Positions 1 through 9,883 of a stretch of 64,000 nt of DNA are shown piece after piece. The DNA is from Pseudoscleropodium purum (Eukaryota; Streptophyta; Bryopsida; Hypnales; Brachytheciaceae): the NCBI GenBank assembly GCA_963969395.1, contig OZ017803.1:2852001-2916000 (forward strand). The letters are read 5' to 3'. Position 1 is the first letter of the stretch. Every line of letters starts with the position of its first letter. The notes under the pieces were generated by a model. The model searched no databases. It was not told the origin of the DNA and saw nothing but the letters and a program-made list of their open reading frames with translations. The translations under genes and the position numbers were made by a program.

Positions 1-2249
1 TGCATTTTGAGAAATTGCTCCCTACGGCCTTGACCTCTACGTTTTTGAAATGAGCATTCCGAAGGCGGCTGATAGCAAACTGCGAGACCGGCTTCATATT
101 GCATATTCCATTGACCTGAAGAACATGACTGCATGGATGAGTTTCCATGGAAGACTATAGAGTTGTATCGGCTGGCAGCCAACAAAACTGCAAATGACAG
201 CCTATAGAAAGGAAAGATCAATGGCTTCTACATTCAAAGTCCAGACATGATTGTATCGGCTGGCAGCCAATAAAAGGACTTTTCTACTATAGACGAAGAG
301 ACAGATGATGGACTTACATAATTGACTTGTTCGCGCATGTGATCCCAATTCATTGCAGAGGGGAGGACCTTGAGATTGTCGACGCGTTTATTTCCAACCA
401 TTCTGAACTCGTTTGGCATTTTGTCGGCATTGTCGTCGATGATCGTTTTGAGGGTTGCTTGAGCTTGGATTGTTTGTGGCCGTGGCCGTCGGGCCCCCGC
501 ATTTCCATGCGAGCCGTTAATGGATCCTCCCACGGCCGCAGCCTTGTAAACATGATAGGCCGACCTCGATACCCCATGAATGATATACCATGCATTCTCG
601 CAGACGTCTGTATTTGCAAGAGTAATGAATTTTTTTCCTGGAATAACCCCTGCATGAAGTTGACACTGCACCGCATATGCTACCTCCCTCCTACTCTTGA
701 ATGTGCAAGCGAAGAACTTTCGTCGTATAGACCTCGTGTCCTCCCAGGGAAACGTTTGGCAGCATCTGAGCTTACAGCACTTCTGTGAGCTGACCTTACG
801 TACCTCCGTCTCCGAGGTCTTCATTTGCAGCCTGGATTGGCTTTCGTGATCCTTGGGAATCACCCTTCTGCGCACAGAGCGGTATGGATTCCTCGGTACC
901 CCCTGCATTCCGTTATCGTACGACTCATTCAATAGAGCAGCCTTTGAGCAAAGCGTGACAATTTCAGATAGTAGCCTTCCACCCTCCAACCTTGTGTGTG
1001 TGAGCCTCCAGCGCATGGTTGTCATTTGCAGTTTGTCATTGTCCGATACGAACATGACCCCGACATCCGTGTTGCCCAGGACGCCATCATCGCAGGCCTC
1101 ATCTGGTAGGCAGACTTGGATCATGGCTCTTCCGAGAACCGAGAAGTCGTCATTGAGAAGTTCACAGTATTGATTTCTCCAGAGCGGTCTATCTGGGATT
1201 GGAAGCCCAGCTTGCATTCCATCCGGATGGCCATTATCTCCACTTTGAGTATCAGCTCTAAACGCGTTCGAATGCTCCATGCTGTCAGCAACACTTGTGT
1301 TGGAAACGGCAGTGCCAGAGGTACTGTAACCATGAACATCGCGGTGATCCTCTACAGACCCGCGGTTGTCATCGTCGGACGAATAGAGCCTATCATCTCG
1401 CTCGTCTTCATCTGATGCAGTAGGAAGTACTCGTTGTGTTCCCGGATCACATAATTCTACCTGTACATCGTTCGAACTCCCACCACTCTCGTAGTTACCA
1501 TCGACTTGAGCCTGCATGAAATGGGTCGCAGGTTCTCTTGTCGGTTGGCAGCCGACAACCTTGGTTATTGGGACGGAGGTCTCGATTGGTCTGACCTTAT
1601 AACCACTCCAGAGTATTTTGAATCCAACACAGCGTTTGAGTGTCATGAATTCAGGAATCTCGCAATAAGCACTCTGATCCTGGAAATCATCGACGACGTG
1701 CAATAGCTTCACAACGAGGAAAAAGTTGTGTGGAACGCGAAAGCCTTTCCAGTAACCCTTCGGAGAGCATTGTACAATTGTACCTACACCAGCATATAGC
1801 AGATCCGTGCCCACAGTCTGCAGTAGTGAGACATCCATATTGACAGTGAGTGACAGGAATTGTTGTATGGGTTTTTCATCTGTGACCACTTGTATCGGCT
1901 GCCGGTCGACATTAGCAGAAGAAGACCCTTCAGACTCTGCATGGGGTTAGATGCTCTCCGCCTCCCACACGATTGCCCTTCCCGGGCAGTGTCGCAGGAA
2001 CACCATGTCTCCCTCAGGAAACGGAAGAGGCATATCGAGGTTATTTGGAACGTCTAGGACATGAACGCGTACGAGGTAGGGATCACGGCTCACCACCCTT
2101 TCTACGACCGCCCTTCCGGAGTAGTATAATCCTTCCAGTGTAAGAGCCACAACAACTCCCTTCTGCATTTTCAGTCTTCCGGAGCCTCCATTTTTCGTGA
2201 ATGCCTCAATAGGACTTGCACCCGATGTCCAGTCATCAGATCCACTCAT
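1..2249 (-). CDS. Gene A, copy 1: DUF7869-type transposase-like protein, N-terminal part
   Basis: Likely transposase; its C-terminal half runs off the left edge and is seen in copy 2. Proposed exons, all joining in phase 0, are 2249-1971 (ATG at 2247-2249), 1898-1596, 1511-318, and 154 to beyond position 1. Introns at 155-317 and 1512-1595 have clear GT-AG ends. The first (1899-1970) is tentative, because its acceptor would be the CAG inside a palindrome copy; a second possible acceptor at 1880-1881 does not fit the phase. The long exon has an acidic Ser/Asp-rich stretch, then a Cys-rich patch (KCCKLRCC), then an HGVS/HGNAG region and an ADKMPNEFR region, an order typical of proteins upstream of DUF7869. 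No internal stop is present in this copy. Each intron holds the palindrome. The gene is divergent from gene B. Confidence 0.65.
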
Positions 2250-2332
2250 GATTTGAAATCGGAGTCAGAACCCACAATGTCGGAATCTCTGTCAGATCCG
2301 TGATGACCGTATCGGCTGGCAGCCGATATGTT

Positions 2333-2464
2333 TGTGAACCTAGTGCTTCACAACCTTCTTGGTATAGAAATTGGTATCGGCTGGCAGCCGATACGTCTGT
2401 GTACCTGGTGCGTCACGATCTTCCTGGTACAGAAATTGGTATCGGTTGGCAGCCGATACCATTG
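2333..2464. repeat. 66-bp tandem duplication containing the palindrome
   Basis: Units 2333-2398 and 2399-2464 both run from a GTGAACCTAG/GTGTACCTGG start, through CTTCNTGGTA and AGAAATTGG, to a full palindrome. This shows that the palindrome can be multiplied locally by tandem duplication. Confidence 0.85.
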
Positions 2465-3289
2465 TCCATACGGCAAAGCACAGAGGCAGGACTGTACAGC
2501 TAGAACTTTGGGGATAATGCAAGAAGCTAGATTTTGCGCTTCTTATGATCTAGGCACTGTCCACAGATGCTCTGACCAGTAAAAATAATGAAATGGAAAC
2601 ACATGTGCAACCGAATAGGAAATCCTGAACCTTTGTCAGGCAACTAATTTTCGAGAATGCTCCTGACTACTACTGCAATTAGAATCCTATTGCAATTCAA
2701 ATGTAGCTTGGAGCAACTCAAATCCTACTGCAAATCCTACGTAAGCCTAAACGCCAAATAACAACTGTCGAAGAGCGCTTCCTGAACCCGAAGACTACTC
2801 AATGCTGCACTGAACTGAGGTCTACTGAATTCCCTGTCACGTTGCATCCCTCATAAACATTCCACAACAAGCCACTGCAAATCCTTGACGGTTCTTGGAC
2901 GCTCTGAGTGCGTGTGTGGGGCAAATGAAAATGAAAATGGAAGTCCTCTAAGATCTGATCCTAGGTGAGCAAGCTTGAAACTGAATTTGGCGTCTGAAAT
3001 TTGAATCTGGAAGAGGTAGAAGTTGTGGTGATTGCAAGAGAGACAAGTCCGTGCATCGGGAGATCGTGTTGGGAAACGTACGCATCTCTCCAATGAGTGT
3101 TAGTAACTTCCATGTACTTTGTTGGATGTGGAGTACATGCTAATGGATGAAAACCTGCGATGGATGAAATTTATGGAAGAACGGACTCGGTTTGTCATGA
3201 TTGTGCCTACCGGCTGGCAGCCGAGGGTTTAGGAGGTATACACCCTTGGCCACTTTCATTTTCTCTCATTTGCCATTTGCGTCTCCTGC

Positions 3290-3371
3290 TCTCTCTTTGT
3301 CACTCACTCTCACTCACTTTCACTTACTCTCAGCCTCACTCACTCTCACTCTACCATTCTCCCTCCTTCAG
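3290..3371 (+). promoter_or_regulatory. CT-rich tract upstream of gene B
   Basis: Imperfect repeats of CACTCACTCT run for about 75 bp, roughly 170-250 bp upstream of the proposed gene B ATG. Pyrimidine patches of this kind are common in plant core promoters and 5' leaders. The assignment as promoter or leader is inference. Confidence 0.4.
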
Positions 3372-3529
3372 TCTGGCTTGCAGCTGACATCCCCTCGCAA
3401 AGCAAAGCAGCAGCTGATACATCTTAGTGCAGCCGATACTCATTTCAGGCCAGCCGACAGTGAAGGAGAGCGAGGCAAGCGTGTTTTTTCAGCAGCCGAC
3501 AAGTCATCTTCAGCAGTCGATAAGCGACA
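3372..3529 (+). repeat. Cluster of half-palindromes before gene B start
   Basis: Six half-sites of the form CAGCYGAYA lie in about 155 bp, all in the same orientation and without the mirror arm: CAGCTGACA, CAGCTGATA, CAGCCGATA, CAGCCGACA, CAGCCGACA and CAGTCGATA. They end just before the proposed ATG at 3543. They look like directly repeated monomer sites as opposed to inverted sites, which could be read by the same DNA-binding protein. Confidence 0.7.
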
Positions 3530-3542
3530 GAGTCCATTAGCG

Positions 3543-6500
3543 ATGGCGTCCTCCGATTTGGCGACTAAGAGGTACTTTTCACTACATGTATTGGCTGCCA
3601 GCCGATACATTGTCATTTGCTATATCATATAGGATAGCCATTGAGATTCTGAGGCACCTATTACTTGCTCTATTGGCTGGCAGCCGACATACATTGCAGC
3701 ACTCATTAGGAGCCTGAGCTTAATCTTTGTCGGCTGCCAGCCTATATGATCCCGGGACGGTTGACATAGGAATTTCTAGAAATGTCTTCCGACGGTAGGG
3801 TTTAGGGACTGAGAGGTTGTATCGGCTGGCAGCCGATACAGTGGATGCACAAGGTGAAGGTGCATAGTGTGAGTGTACTGAGAATTCAATTGTATTGTTC
3901 TGTAGGAAACTGACTCTCTTGGCCCGCCTTCTGGGACAGCAAATCCCAAACTCTCGGATATTGGGAGACGGGTTTCCATCGAGGGCAACATGGCGAGCGA
4001 TCGAGGCCATCCAAGAATGGGGTCTGTGTTGGAGGCAGTTACCCGACACGACAGTGGAGATCGTATGCTCCTTCAAGCTGAAAGGGAACATGACCCCTGG
4101 CAAAGGAAGTGTATTGTCCGTCATGGCTGTTGGCGATTCTGTCCACGTCATGATATGCTTGATGCCACTGGGAAGCACAGATGGAGTTGCCGATTATTTC
4201 GCGGTGGAGTTGCCGGTGAACAAGTGCACGGAGGAGGTTTGTGGACAAAAGTCAATGTCGATGGGCATGACGTTCGCGGAAAACACGCCGTCCAGTACAG
4301 AGGAGCTCATCCAGGGCTGGGAGTGCTTGAAGATAGAGCGCGATGAACACAATGCGTTCATCGCTTGTGAGTTGGAAAAGGGGAAGAAAAAGGTACCCTC
4401 GGCGAGGATGCAAGTGGCAGCGAGAGTGACTGAAGACGCTGCAACTGATCTGCAGAAGACCGGGTTGCCCAGCAAACCGAAGAGAAAAGCGAAGGCCAGG
4501 GACGACCCCAACAAGCCGCTAAAGCTGACACTCGACGAGGCACTCCGACGTGGAAATCATCTCACAACCAAGACGAAGGAGAACGAGGTGAACGCTATTT
4601 ACCACGCGTTGGAAACAGGGCTCCTGCACGCGTTTCCTTACAAGAAGCAGCGTCTTCTGGGGGTCATTCACTCGGACAAATTCCACATTGCACCGAACGA
4701 GTTGAAGTACCAGAAGATTGCAAAGGACCGACTTGGCCAGGTAATTTGACGATCACTTACATCCTTTACTGGTTTTTATCTTCCCATATAATGTATTGGC
4801 TGGCAGCCGACATCTGTAGCTGGTCTTTAATATTTTGGCCTTCTCTCAATTCAGGTGAAGACCATGTACAAGGGATACGGGTCCATCAGGAAGAAGCCGA
4901 AAATCCATGGGATTCCTCTGAAGCGGGCTCCACTGCCAACGGACAAAGGGCTAGATGTCGTGATGGACGAGTGTCCCAGGAAGGAACAGACTGTTGTTGT
5001 CGACGGCATCTCAATGCCGTGGTGGAAGGCGCCAAATGTCCACTGGTATATCATTGGTGGGCAACACACAGTGACGGCTTGTCGAGAATTGGCCGAGCAA
5101 TATCCGGACGGCTCTGAAGCCAAAACCGACCTCTTGGAGTTCGAGGTCATTCCGGTATTCAGTAGAGACCCGGACACACTCGTTAGAGTCTCCAATGCCC
5201 TCAATCTCAACATCGCGGAGAAAGTGGCAAAGGAGACCTTCAGATCCTGCGCAGAGATGGGAAGAGCGGCGTGGGTGCAGGCGGGGTGCCCAGAGCCGCA
5301 TCGTGGAGGTGGAAAGCCGTCAGCAGCATTTGAGGTAATTCCCACGCACCTTTATTTTTTTCTCCCTTTTGATTAATATATTATGTATCGGCTGCCAGCC
5401 GATACCATTCTCGCATGTTCTAAACATTGCGGTGGAACTCCTCCAGGCTGCGAAGCTGAAGGTGATGGCGCACTTCGTGGATGAGAAGGTGTCCTCCAAG
5501 TTGCCCCTCATCTTCATCAAGGAGACCACCTGGGTGCTATGGACGGAGGTCTTCGATGCGTGGGAGAATGGGGAGCTTATTGGAGATGATGGGACTGTGC
5601 CGAATCTCCTCGTCAATCGGAAGCCGCTCACTCACATCACCAAAACGGATCTCACACCAACGCTGGGGCTTCGGGATTCGGATCTGTGCGAGCTAGGGCG
5701 GGAGATCGTTGCACTTTGCGTGAGCATCAAGAACATCGCGAAGGCCAAGTCCTCGGGGAAGATCACTCTCTTCGACTGGTGCAAGGACAAAAAGCTGGAC
5801 AGGATCGTCATGAACGAGATCATGTGGACCAGGAAGAAGCATCCCCTTCCCTGCAAGGACCAGGTCTGGACCCCATATATTGATGAGGATTAGATGGAGC
5901 TTGCTGAAAAGGACGGGTACTCGGCGGCCGTAGTCCGAAACGTCTGGAAGGACATGATGAAGTTCACGGACACCAACAATTGGTTGAAGGGGCGAGTGAA
6001 CCCTATGAATCCAACAACGGACAAGTCGAAGGATGGCAAGGCGCCGGGGGTCTTCTTCACGACGTTGGCGAACTACGCCAAAGTCAAATTGCCTCCGACG
6101 CGTGGGAAATCCGCCGACCTGAAATACGAATGCTATGTCGGAGAGAGTATTCCTGAGGTGGTTTACTTCGTCCGTCAATCGAAGGGGAATATGGCGCTGG
6201 AACCCGAGGACAAAAAATTCATTGTCCTCTTTGGGTATACAGATATGGGGGAACCGGTTCCAGTAAACAAGAACGATCTGCTCGATCTAGCACTGGCCGC
6301 TGAAATCCCTGCGTTGGACGGCCCGAATATCAGAGAGACCGAAGCGTACATCCCCCTGCCAATGCTCCTGATCGGGAACACGCGTTTCCGAGATTCTGTC
6401 GCGACGGCCTCGTACTCGTCCTCCTGGTACTACCATTCGGTGTACTATCAACCATCTCCCCGTGGAGGCTTTCAGAAGGCGGAGATTGAATCCATGCCTT

Positions 6501-7151
6501 TGGTCACTCTGTTCTTGACCTTCCCGGAGCCCGAGGACAGGTCCAGTATTTTCCCGGTCTTCAAGCGCTTCACTGGGATCAACAAGGCGCCCGACTGGTT
6601 CAATGTCGACGTTGAGGGCGAGGTCGACTGGAATGGCGGGATGTGCGGGGTTGGTCATGGACTTCTAGAGAAACTGATGATGCCGACCCTAAAATCCAAG
6701 GATGCCATCGTCATCAACATTTGGGGGGGCGGGAACATCACCAAGATCGCTCTGGTAAGTCTTCTTATCCCTTCCTCACATTTGCATTGTTCAGAGGAAG
6801 TGAAATCCTGTCGGCTGGCAGCTGATACAACATGTTACTCACTTGTACTCCATGGGTTCGTAGAGGAATGGGCGGGCCGTCATGGAGTTCGTTCGGGAGG
6901 AGGACGGATTGCAGAAGGCCATGGAACGTGTGAGGGGAATGAACCTCGTCTCCTCGGCTTCCTTGGGACCTTCTTCCGGGACGCCTGCGCTGACAGACCG
7001 GGGGGGCGCAAGCGGATCGGAGCAAGTGTCGCCTGCGGCATCACAACAGCGGCCGATCTCGACCCTCAATCTGACGGAGACTCCCGGTGGCGCGGAGACG
7101 GCCGCAGGGTCAGTCTCAGGAGCGACCAGAAATTCAGATGTTTCTGATTGA
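3543..7151 (+). CDS. Gene B: ParB-like protein with methyltransferase-like C-terminus (one in-frame TAG)
   Basis: Proposed exons are 3543-3571, 3906-4740, 4855-5334, 5447-6754 and 6864-7151, all GT-AG and phase-compatible, about 979 codons. The ATGGCGTCC start context is typical of plants; exon 1 is the least certain part. Residues near 350-425 contain WYIIGGQHTVTA followed by a helical NLNIAEKVAKETF segment, resembling the GxxH core of ParB/sulfiredoxin-fold domains. Residues about 860-900 (DAIVINIWGGGN, then RNGRAVMEFVREED across the last splice) resemble the C-terminal S-adenosylmethionine motif of permuted N6/N4 DNA methyltransferases, with the usual GSGT degenerated. Bacterial and phage proteins can pair these two domains. 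One in-frame TAG at 5891-5893 (codon 597) interrupts an otherwise open frame. Introns 2-4 each hold one palindrome 33-42 bp before the acceptor, and intron 1 holds four. Domain calls are from motif reading only. Confidence 0.6.
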
Positions 7152-7616
7152 CTCAGACAGTGATGACACCCGGAAGAGACACTCATTCGAAGGCAACAGC
7201 AACGAAGTCCTTCATCTCCGCGGCGTTCTCTCAATCTTCCCCCGGCTTCAAATTCGGAGACGCTCGGGATGCTCCGACCGGAAAATTCATCGGTCGCAAT
7301 GGTCATGGACTTGCACGTTCAGCCACCGTCAGAGGAGATTCGCAGGATTCCACAGGCTCCAGTGGTCAATCCTGCGACAGAGCCTCAAGTGGGAGTCACT
7401 GCAATTGGCCGCCCGGCTACTGCAGCTGACATTAGTATCAGCTGCCAACCGACACCCATGGTGGTTTCCCCGCTTGAACCACGACGGGGAAGAAGCAAGT
7501 CGGCCACGCTCGAAAAGGAGTCGGAGTCGGCGGATTCGCGGAGGTCAACTCGGGTTCAACAAAAGCGGAAACGACCGAGTGACGAGGAAGACGGTGGCAC
7601 GGTGGCGCGGGAGTAG
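7152..7616 (+). pseudogene. Frame-broken C-terminal tail following gene B
   Basis: Right after the gene B stop, an Asp/Ser-rich stretch (DSDSDDTRKRH) is readable one frame over. From about 7230 to the TAG at 7614-7616 a low-complexity tail rich in Arg, Lys, Ser and Glu (including RGRSKSATLEKE and QQKRKRPSDEEDGG) is open in the original gene B frame. This suggests that the real C-terminus was longer and is now interrupted by stops and small indels. Alternatively the tail is joined by an unrecognised intron. A degenerate palindrome at 7434-7453 lies in this segment, the only site that would fall in coding sequence. Confidence 0.4.
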
Positions 7617-7910
7617 GACTTCCCAAATGAAGCGATGTCTCCCGCTCGATCTCAGAGGCGGGCTCAGACTGGAGGTTCGTAGGCGATAGACATGCTCCGC
7701 GATGTTTGTGGAGTATCTAAAATAGCTCATGTATACGTAGCACTACCTGGCTCAGACTTGTGCGTAGACTTGTCAGTAGGAGCCTTCATCTCGGCAGACT
7801 AGAGTACTTATGGACTGTGTCGGCTGCCAGCCGATACGGTGCACGAATGTTTTGTTATGTACCTAGGTTCATTGCTTCTCATGCTCTATGTATTTCGTTT
7901 TGCAATGCAG
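7617..7910 (+). other. Spacer or intron upstream of gene C
   Basis: There is no confident coding sequence. The segment contains one palindrome (7818-7838) and ends in a good splice acceptor (TTTTGCAATGCAG at 7898-7910). I infer that an upstream exon of gene C should lie here or before, but I could not place it. Confidence 0.4.
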
Positions 7911-8755
7911 ATGATGACTCCACAACTTCTGAGAAATTCCCCGCCACCGCGTCTGAAGGTTGGCAGGAGTGTGACAAACTAGCTCTAGAAAAAAGGGCAG
8001 GGAAATCGTCTAGTGCTGGCCCGTCTCAGGGAGCGACTCCGAAGTTGTTTCTTTTCCTTGAGGTTCAATGAACTCTGCTCTTCTATGAGCCTCTCATTTT
8101 AAAAGGGAAAAGTATGCATCAGAGGTCGCAAGTAAGACCTCGACCAGGTCTTCAGGAGTTCATCAGGTTCTGTAAGGGTCGGGACATTCAGATCGTTTAT
8201 TGGTCGCATTTACCCAAGAAGACTCTTGAGCAGCGTCTTCATAACCTGAAATATATGGTGCCGGATATCAGAGACGATTACCTGGCTTTTGGACAGGAGG
8301 ACTGTGACGAGAGTGCTTATCGAGACCCTCAGAATCCCACACGACCAATTTTTCTGAAGCATCTCGCAAGGATTCTCGCTTCATCCTCCTTGTACGATAA
8401 TGGGACCACGATCAACAACTCATTGATCGTGGATCACGAGCCCTATCGGAACGTTTTGAATCAGCCATATAGTGCGATTCATCCACCCGCGGTTACTATG
8501 TATTCGGAGGGTTCGCTGAAGGGTGGAAAACTGCCTTTTCTCCAGGCGAAGCTCATCCCGTTCATTGAACGGTTTTTGTCTTCGGGACTTATGGTCCCAG
8601 AGTTCTGTCTAAAGAACTCTTCACTTGGGAGTGCACGTTGTATGCCAGGCTCTCTTCTTCATAATCAGTTCGTGAATGTGACACCGCCATATCAAAAGGG
8701 ATTCGAGGTGCCATATTCACTGGAGGAGCTGCAGGCCATGGGAGTTCCCAAATGA
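7911..8755 (+). pseudogene. Gene C: FCP1/NIF-like HAD phosphatase fold, decayed
   Basis: The visible exon follows an acceptor at 7910 and reads about 281 codons to TGA at 8753-8755. An in-frame TGA at 8069-8071 falls exactly where the HAD motif I (DxDGTL in active enzymes) belongs: the residues before it read LFLFLEVQ and those after it TLLFYEP. The following RPGLQEFIRFC and DIQIVYWSH segments match the RPGLxEFLxFC and VxxWSS parts of FCP1/NIF domains. The nucleotides suggest two small compensating changes inside motif I. The nucleophilic Asp is absent, so even with readthrough catalysis is unlikely. The gene is paired with gene D, a second diverged member of the same fold. Confidence 0.55.
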
Positions 8756-9232
8756 AGCGGGTCCTAATGGTGGAGGCGTAGTATATCGGCTGCCAGCCGA
8801 CACATATTTCTGTAGATTGTATATATTCTCTGTAGATAAAGGAGGACATCTAAAGACTACATCTTTTGTGTACATTATTTTCTTTTGTATTGATTAAACA
8901 ATTTTCTTGTAATGAAGGCATATCAGTCCGATTTTTCCTAAAACTTGCGCATGGGACACTCACTCTCAAAGCATTCAAATGTTTCCTTTGAGAGTTTCAG
9001 CATTAGGTCTTGGTCATTCTAATCAAGTGATCGCAATAATGTAGGTGCAGGCATTCACTCATCTATGCACAATCTATCTGGCACCTTTTGTTTGTTTCTC
9101 AATATGAATTATTGGTTGCTGTCGTGTGTCAGGCCAGAGTATCGGCTACCAGTCGATATCAACTGGCTTGTCTTCTTTCAGTGGATGTTGATGTTGTATA
9201 ATCTTGTAGCTACTAACTCATGTTCTGTTCAG
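8756..9232 (+). other. Spacer between genes C and D, with palindromes and possible gene D first exon
   Basis: Palindromes lie at 8782-8803 and 9139-9160. A short ATG-started reading frame at about 8981-9028 ends at a possible donor (CAA before GTGATC) in phase with the gene D exon at 9233, giving a candidate 16-residue first exon. This is weak. The acceptor at 9231-9232 (TGTTCTGTTCAG) is good. Confidence 0.35.
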
Positions 9233-9883
9233 GAGTCCAACGTGGGCCATCCACAGTCGTTCAAGAAATGTGTGGTTCTATGCGTCACGGGACTACTTTG
9301 TTATCTCGACCCGAATATCGAGGTGGACAAGTCGGACCCGCACAAAAATGTCATTAAAAGGCCAAGGCTAGTTGCAATGTTCATGACACTGTTTGAAAAG
9401 TTCCACGTAGGAATTTGGTCCAGGATGCCAATAGTTGATCTTAGGCCTCTGCTTGCGCACTTGCTTCCAAAACATGTCAAAGACAACCTAGCGTTCGTTT
9501 ATGGCAGAGAGTACTGTGTAGATAGCCAGAATTTCCCGTGGTGCTACAAAATGCTCTCAATACTTCACACTAAGAGACCATCCAAGATGACATGCTTCAC
9601 GGACGAAGTGCTCATGGTCGATGTGTGCCCGCTTTCGCTCAGGAGGACGCCGGATCCGGCGTGCTATATTCCGCTACCATTTACGGGGGATCTCAATTTT
9701 CCGAATATTAGTAGAGTTATTCCGAACATTTCAACGGATATTATTCCATTCATTTATCCCATGCACGAGCATGAGTCAGTCTCGGAATACATGAAAGGCG
9801 CAATCAGACCGGGACAATTACACTATGAGGTTGCACAGTCAATCAAGTACGGGAAGCCAAACTGGAATGGGATATTCTGGTGA
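9233..9883 (+). CDS. Gene D: FCP1/NIF-like HAD fold protein, motif I lost
   Basis: The visible exon gives 216 residues ending at TGA 9881-9883. KKCVVLCVTGLLC at residues 11-23 aligns with the HAD motif I region (hhhLDxxGxL), but the nucleophile Asp is replaced by Cys. It is followed by IKRPRLVAMF and FHVGIWSRM (residues 41-65), the RPxL and VGxWS signatures of the FCP1/NIF family. The C-terminal third is unrecognised. No frameshift or stop is present, so it could be expressed as a pseudophosphatase. It lies about 480 bp downstream of gene C on the same strand, as a diverged tandem relative. The upstream intron holds a palindrome about 75 bp before the acceptor. Confidence 0.55.
   Translation, partial: ESNVGHPQSFKKCVVLCVTGLLCYLDPNIEVDKSDPHKNVIKRPRLVAMFMTLFEKFHVGIWSRMPIVDLRPLLAHLLPKHVKDNLAFVYGREYCVDSQNFPWCYKMLSILHTKRPSKMTCFTDEVLMVDVCPLSLRRTPDPACYIPLPFTGDLNFPNISRVIPNISTDIIPFIYPMHEHESVSEYMKGAIRPGQLHYEVAQSIKYGKPNWNGIFW

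Larger units (their letters stand above)
2250..3542. promoter_or_regulatory. Divergent promoter region between genes A and B
   Basis: This 1.3-kb spacer separates the start codons of gene A (minus) and gene B (plus). It holds four palindrome copies (2309, 2373, 2439, 3209), a tandem duplication, a CT-rich tract and a cluster of half-palindromes next to the gene B start. I see no convincing TATA box on either side. The interval 2,600-3,150 has no recognisable gene. Shared regulation of both genes through the palindromes is inference. Confidence 0.5.

Noticed and set aside
327..788. Plus-strand open frames opposite gene A (also 60,844-61,305 and others)
   Set aside because: They are antisense to a better supported exon with recognisable motifs and have no domain of their own.
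7434..7453. Palindrome as a true part of a coding exon of gene B
   Set aside because: The surrounding frame is disrupted and the site is degenerate; an unrecognised intron is at least as likely, so I did not count it as an exonic site.
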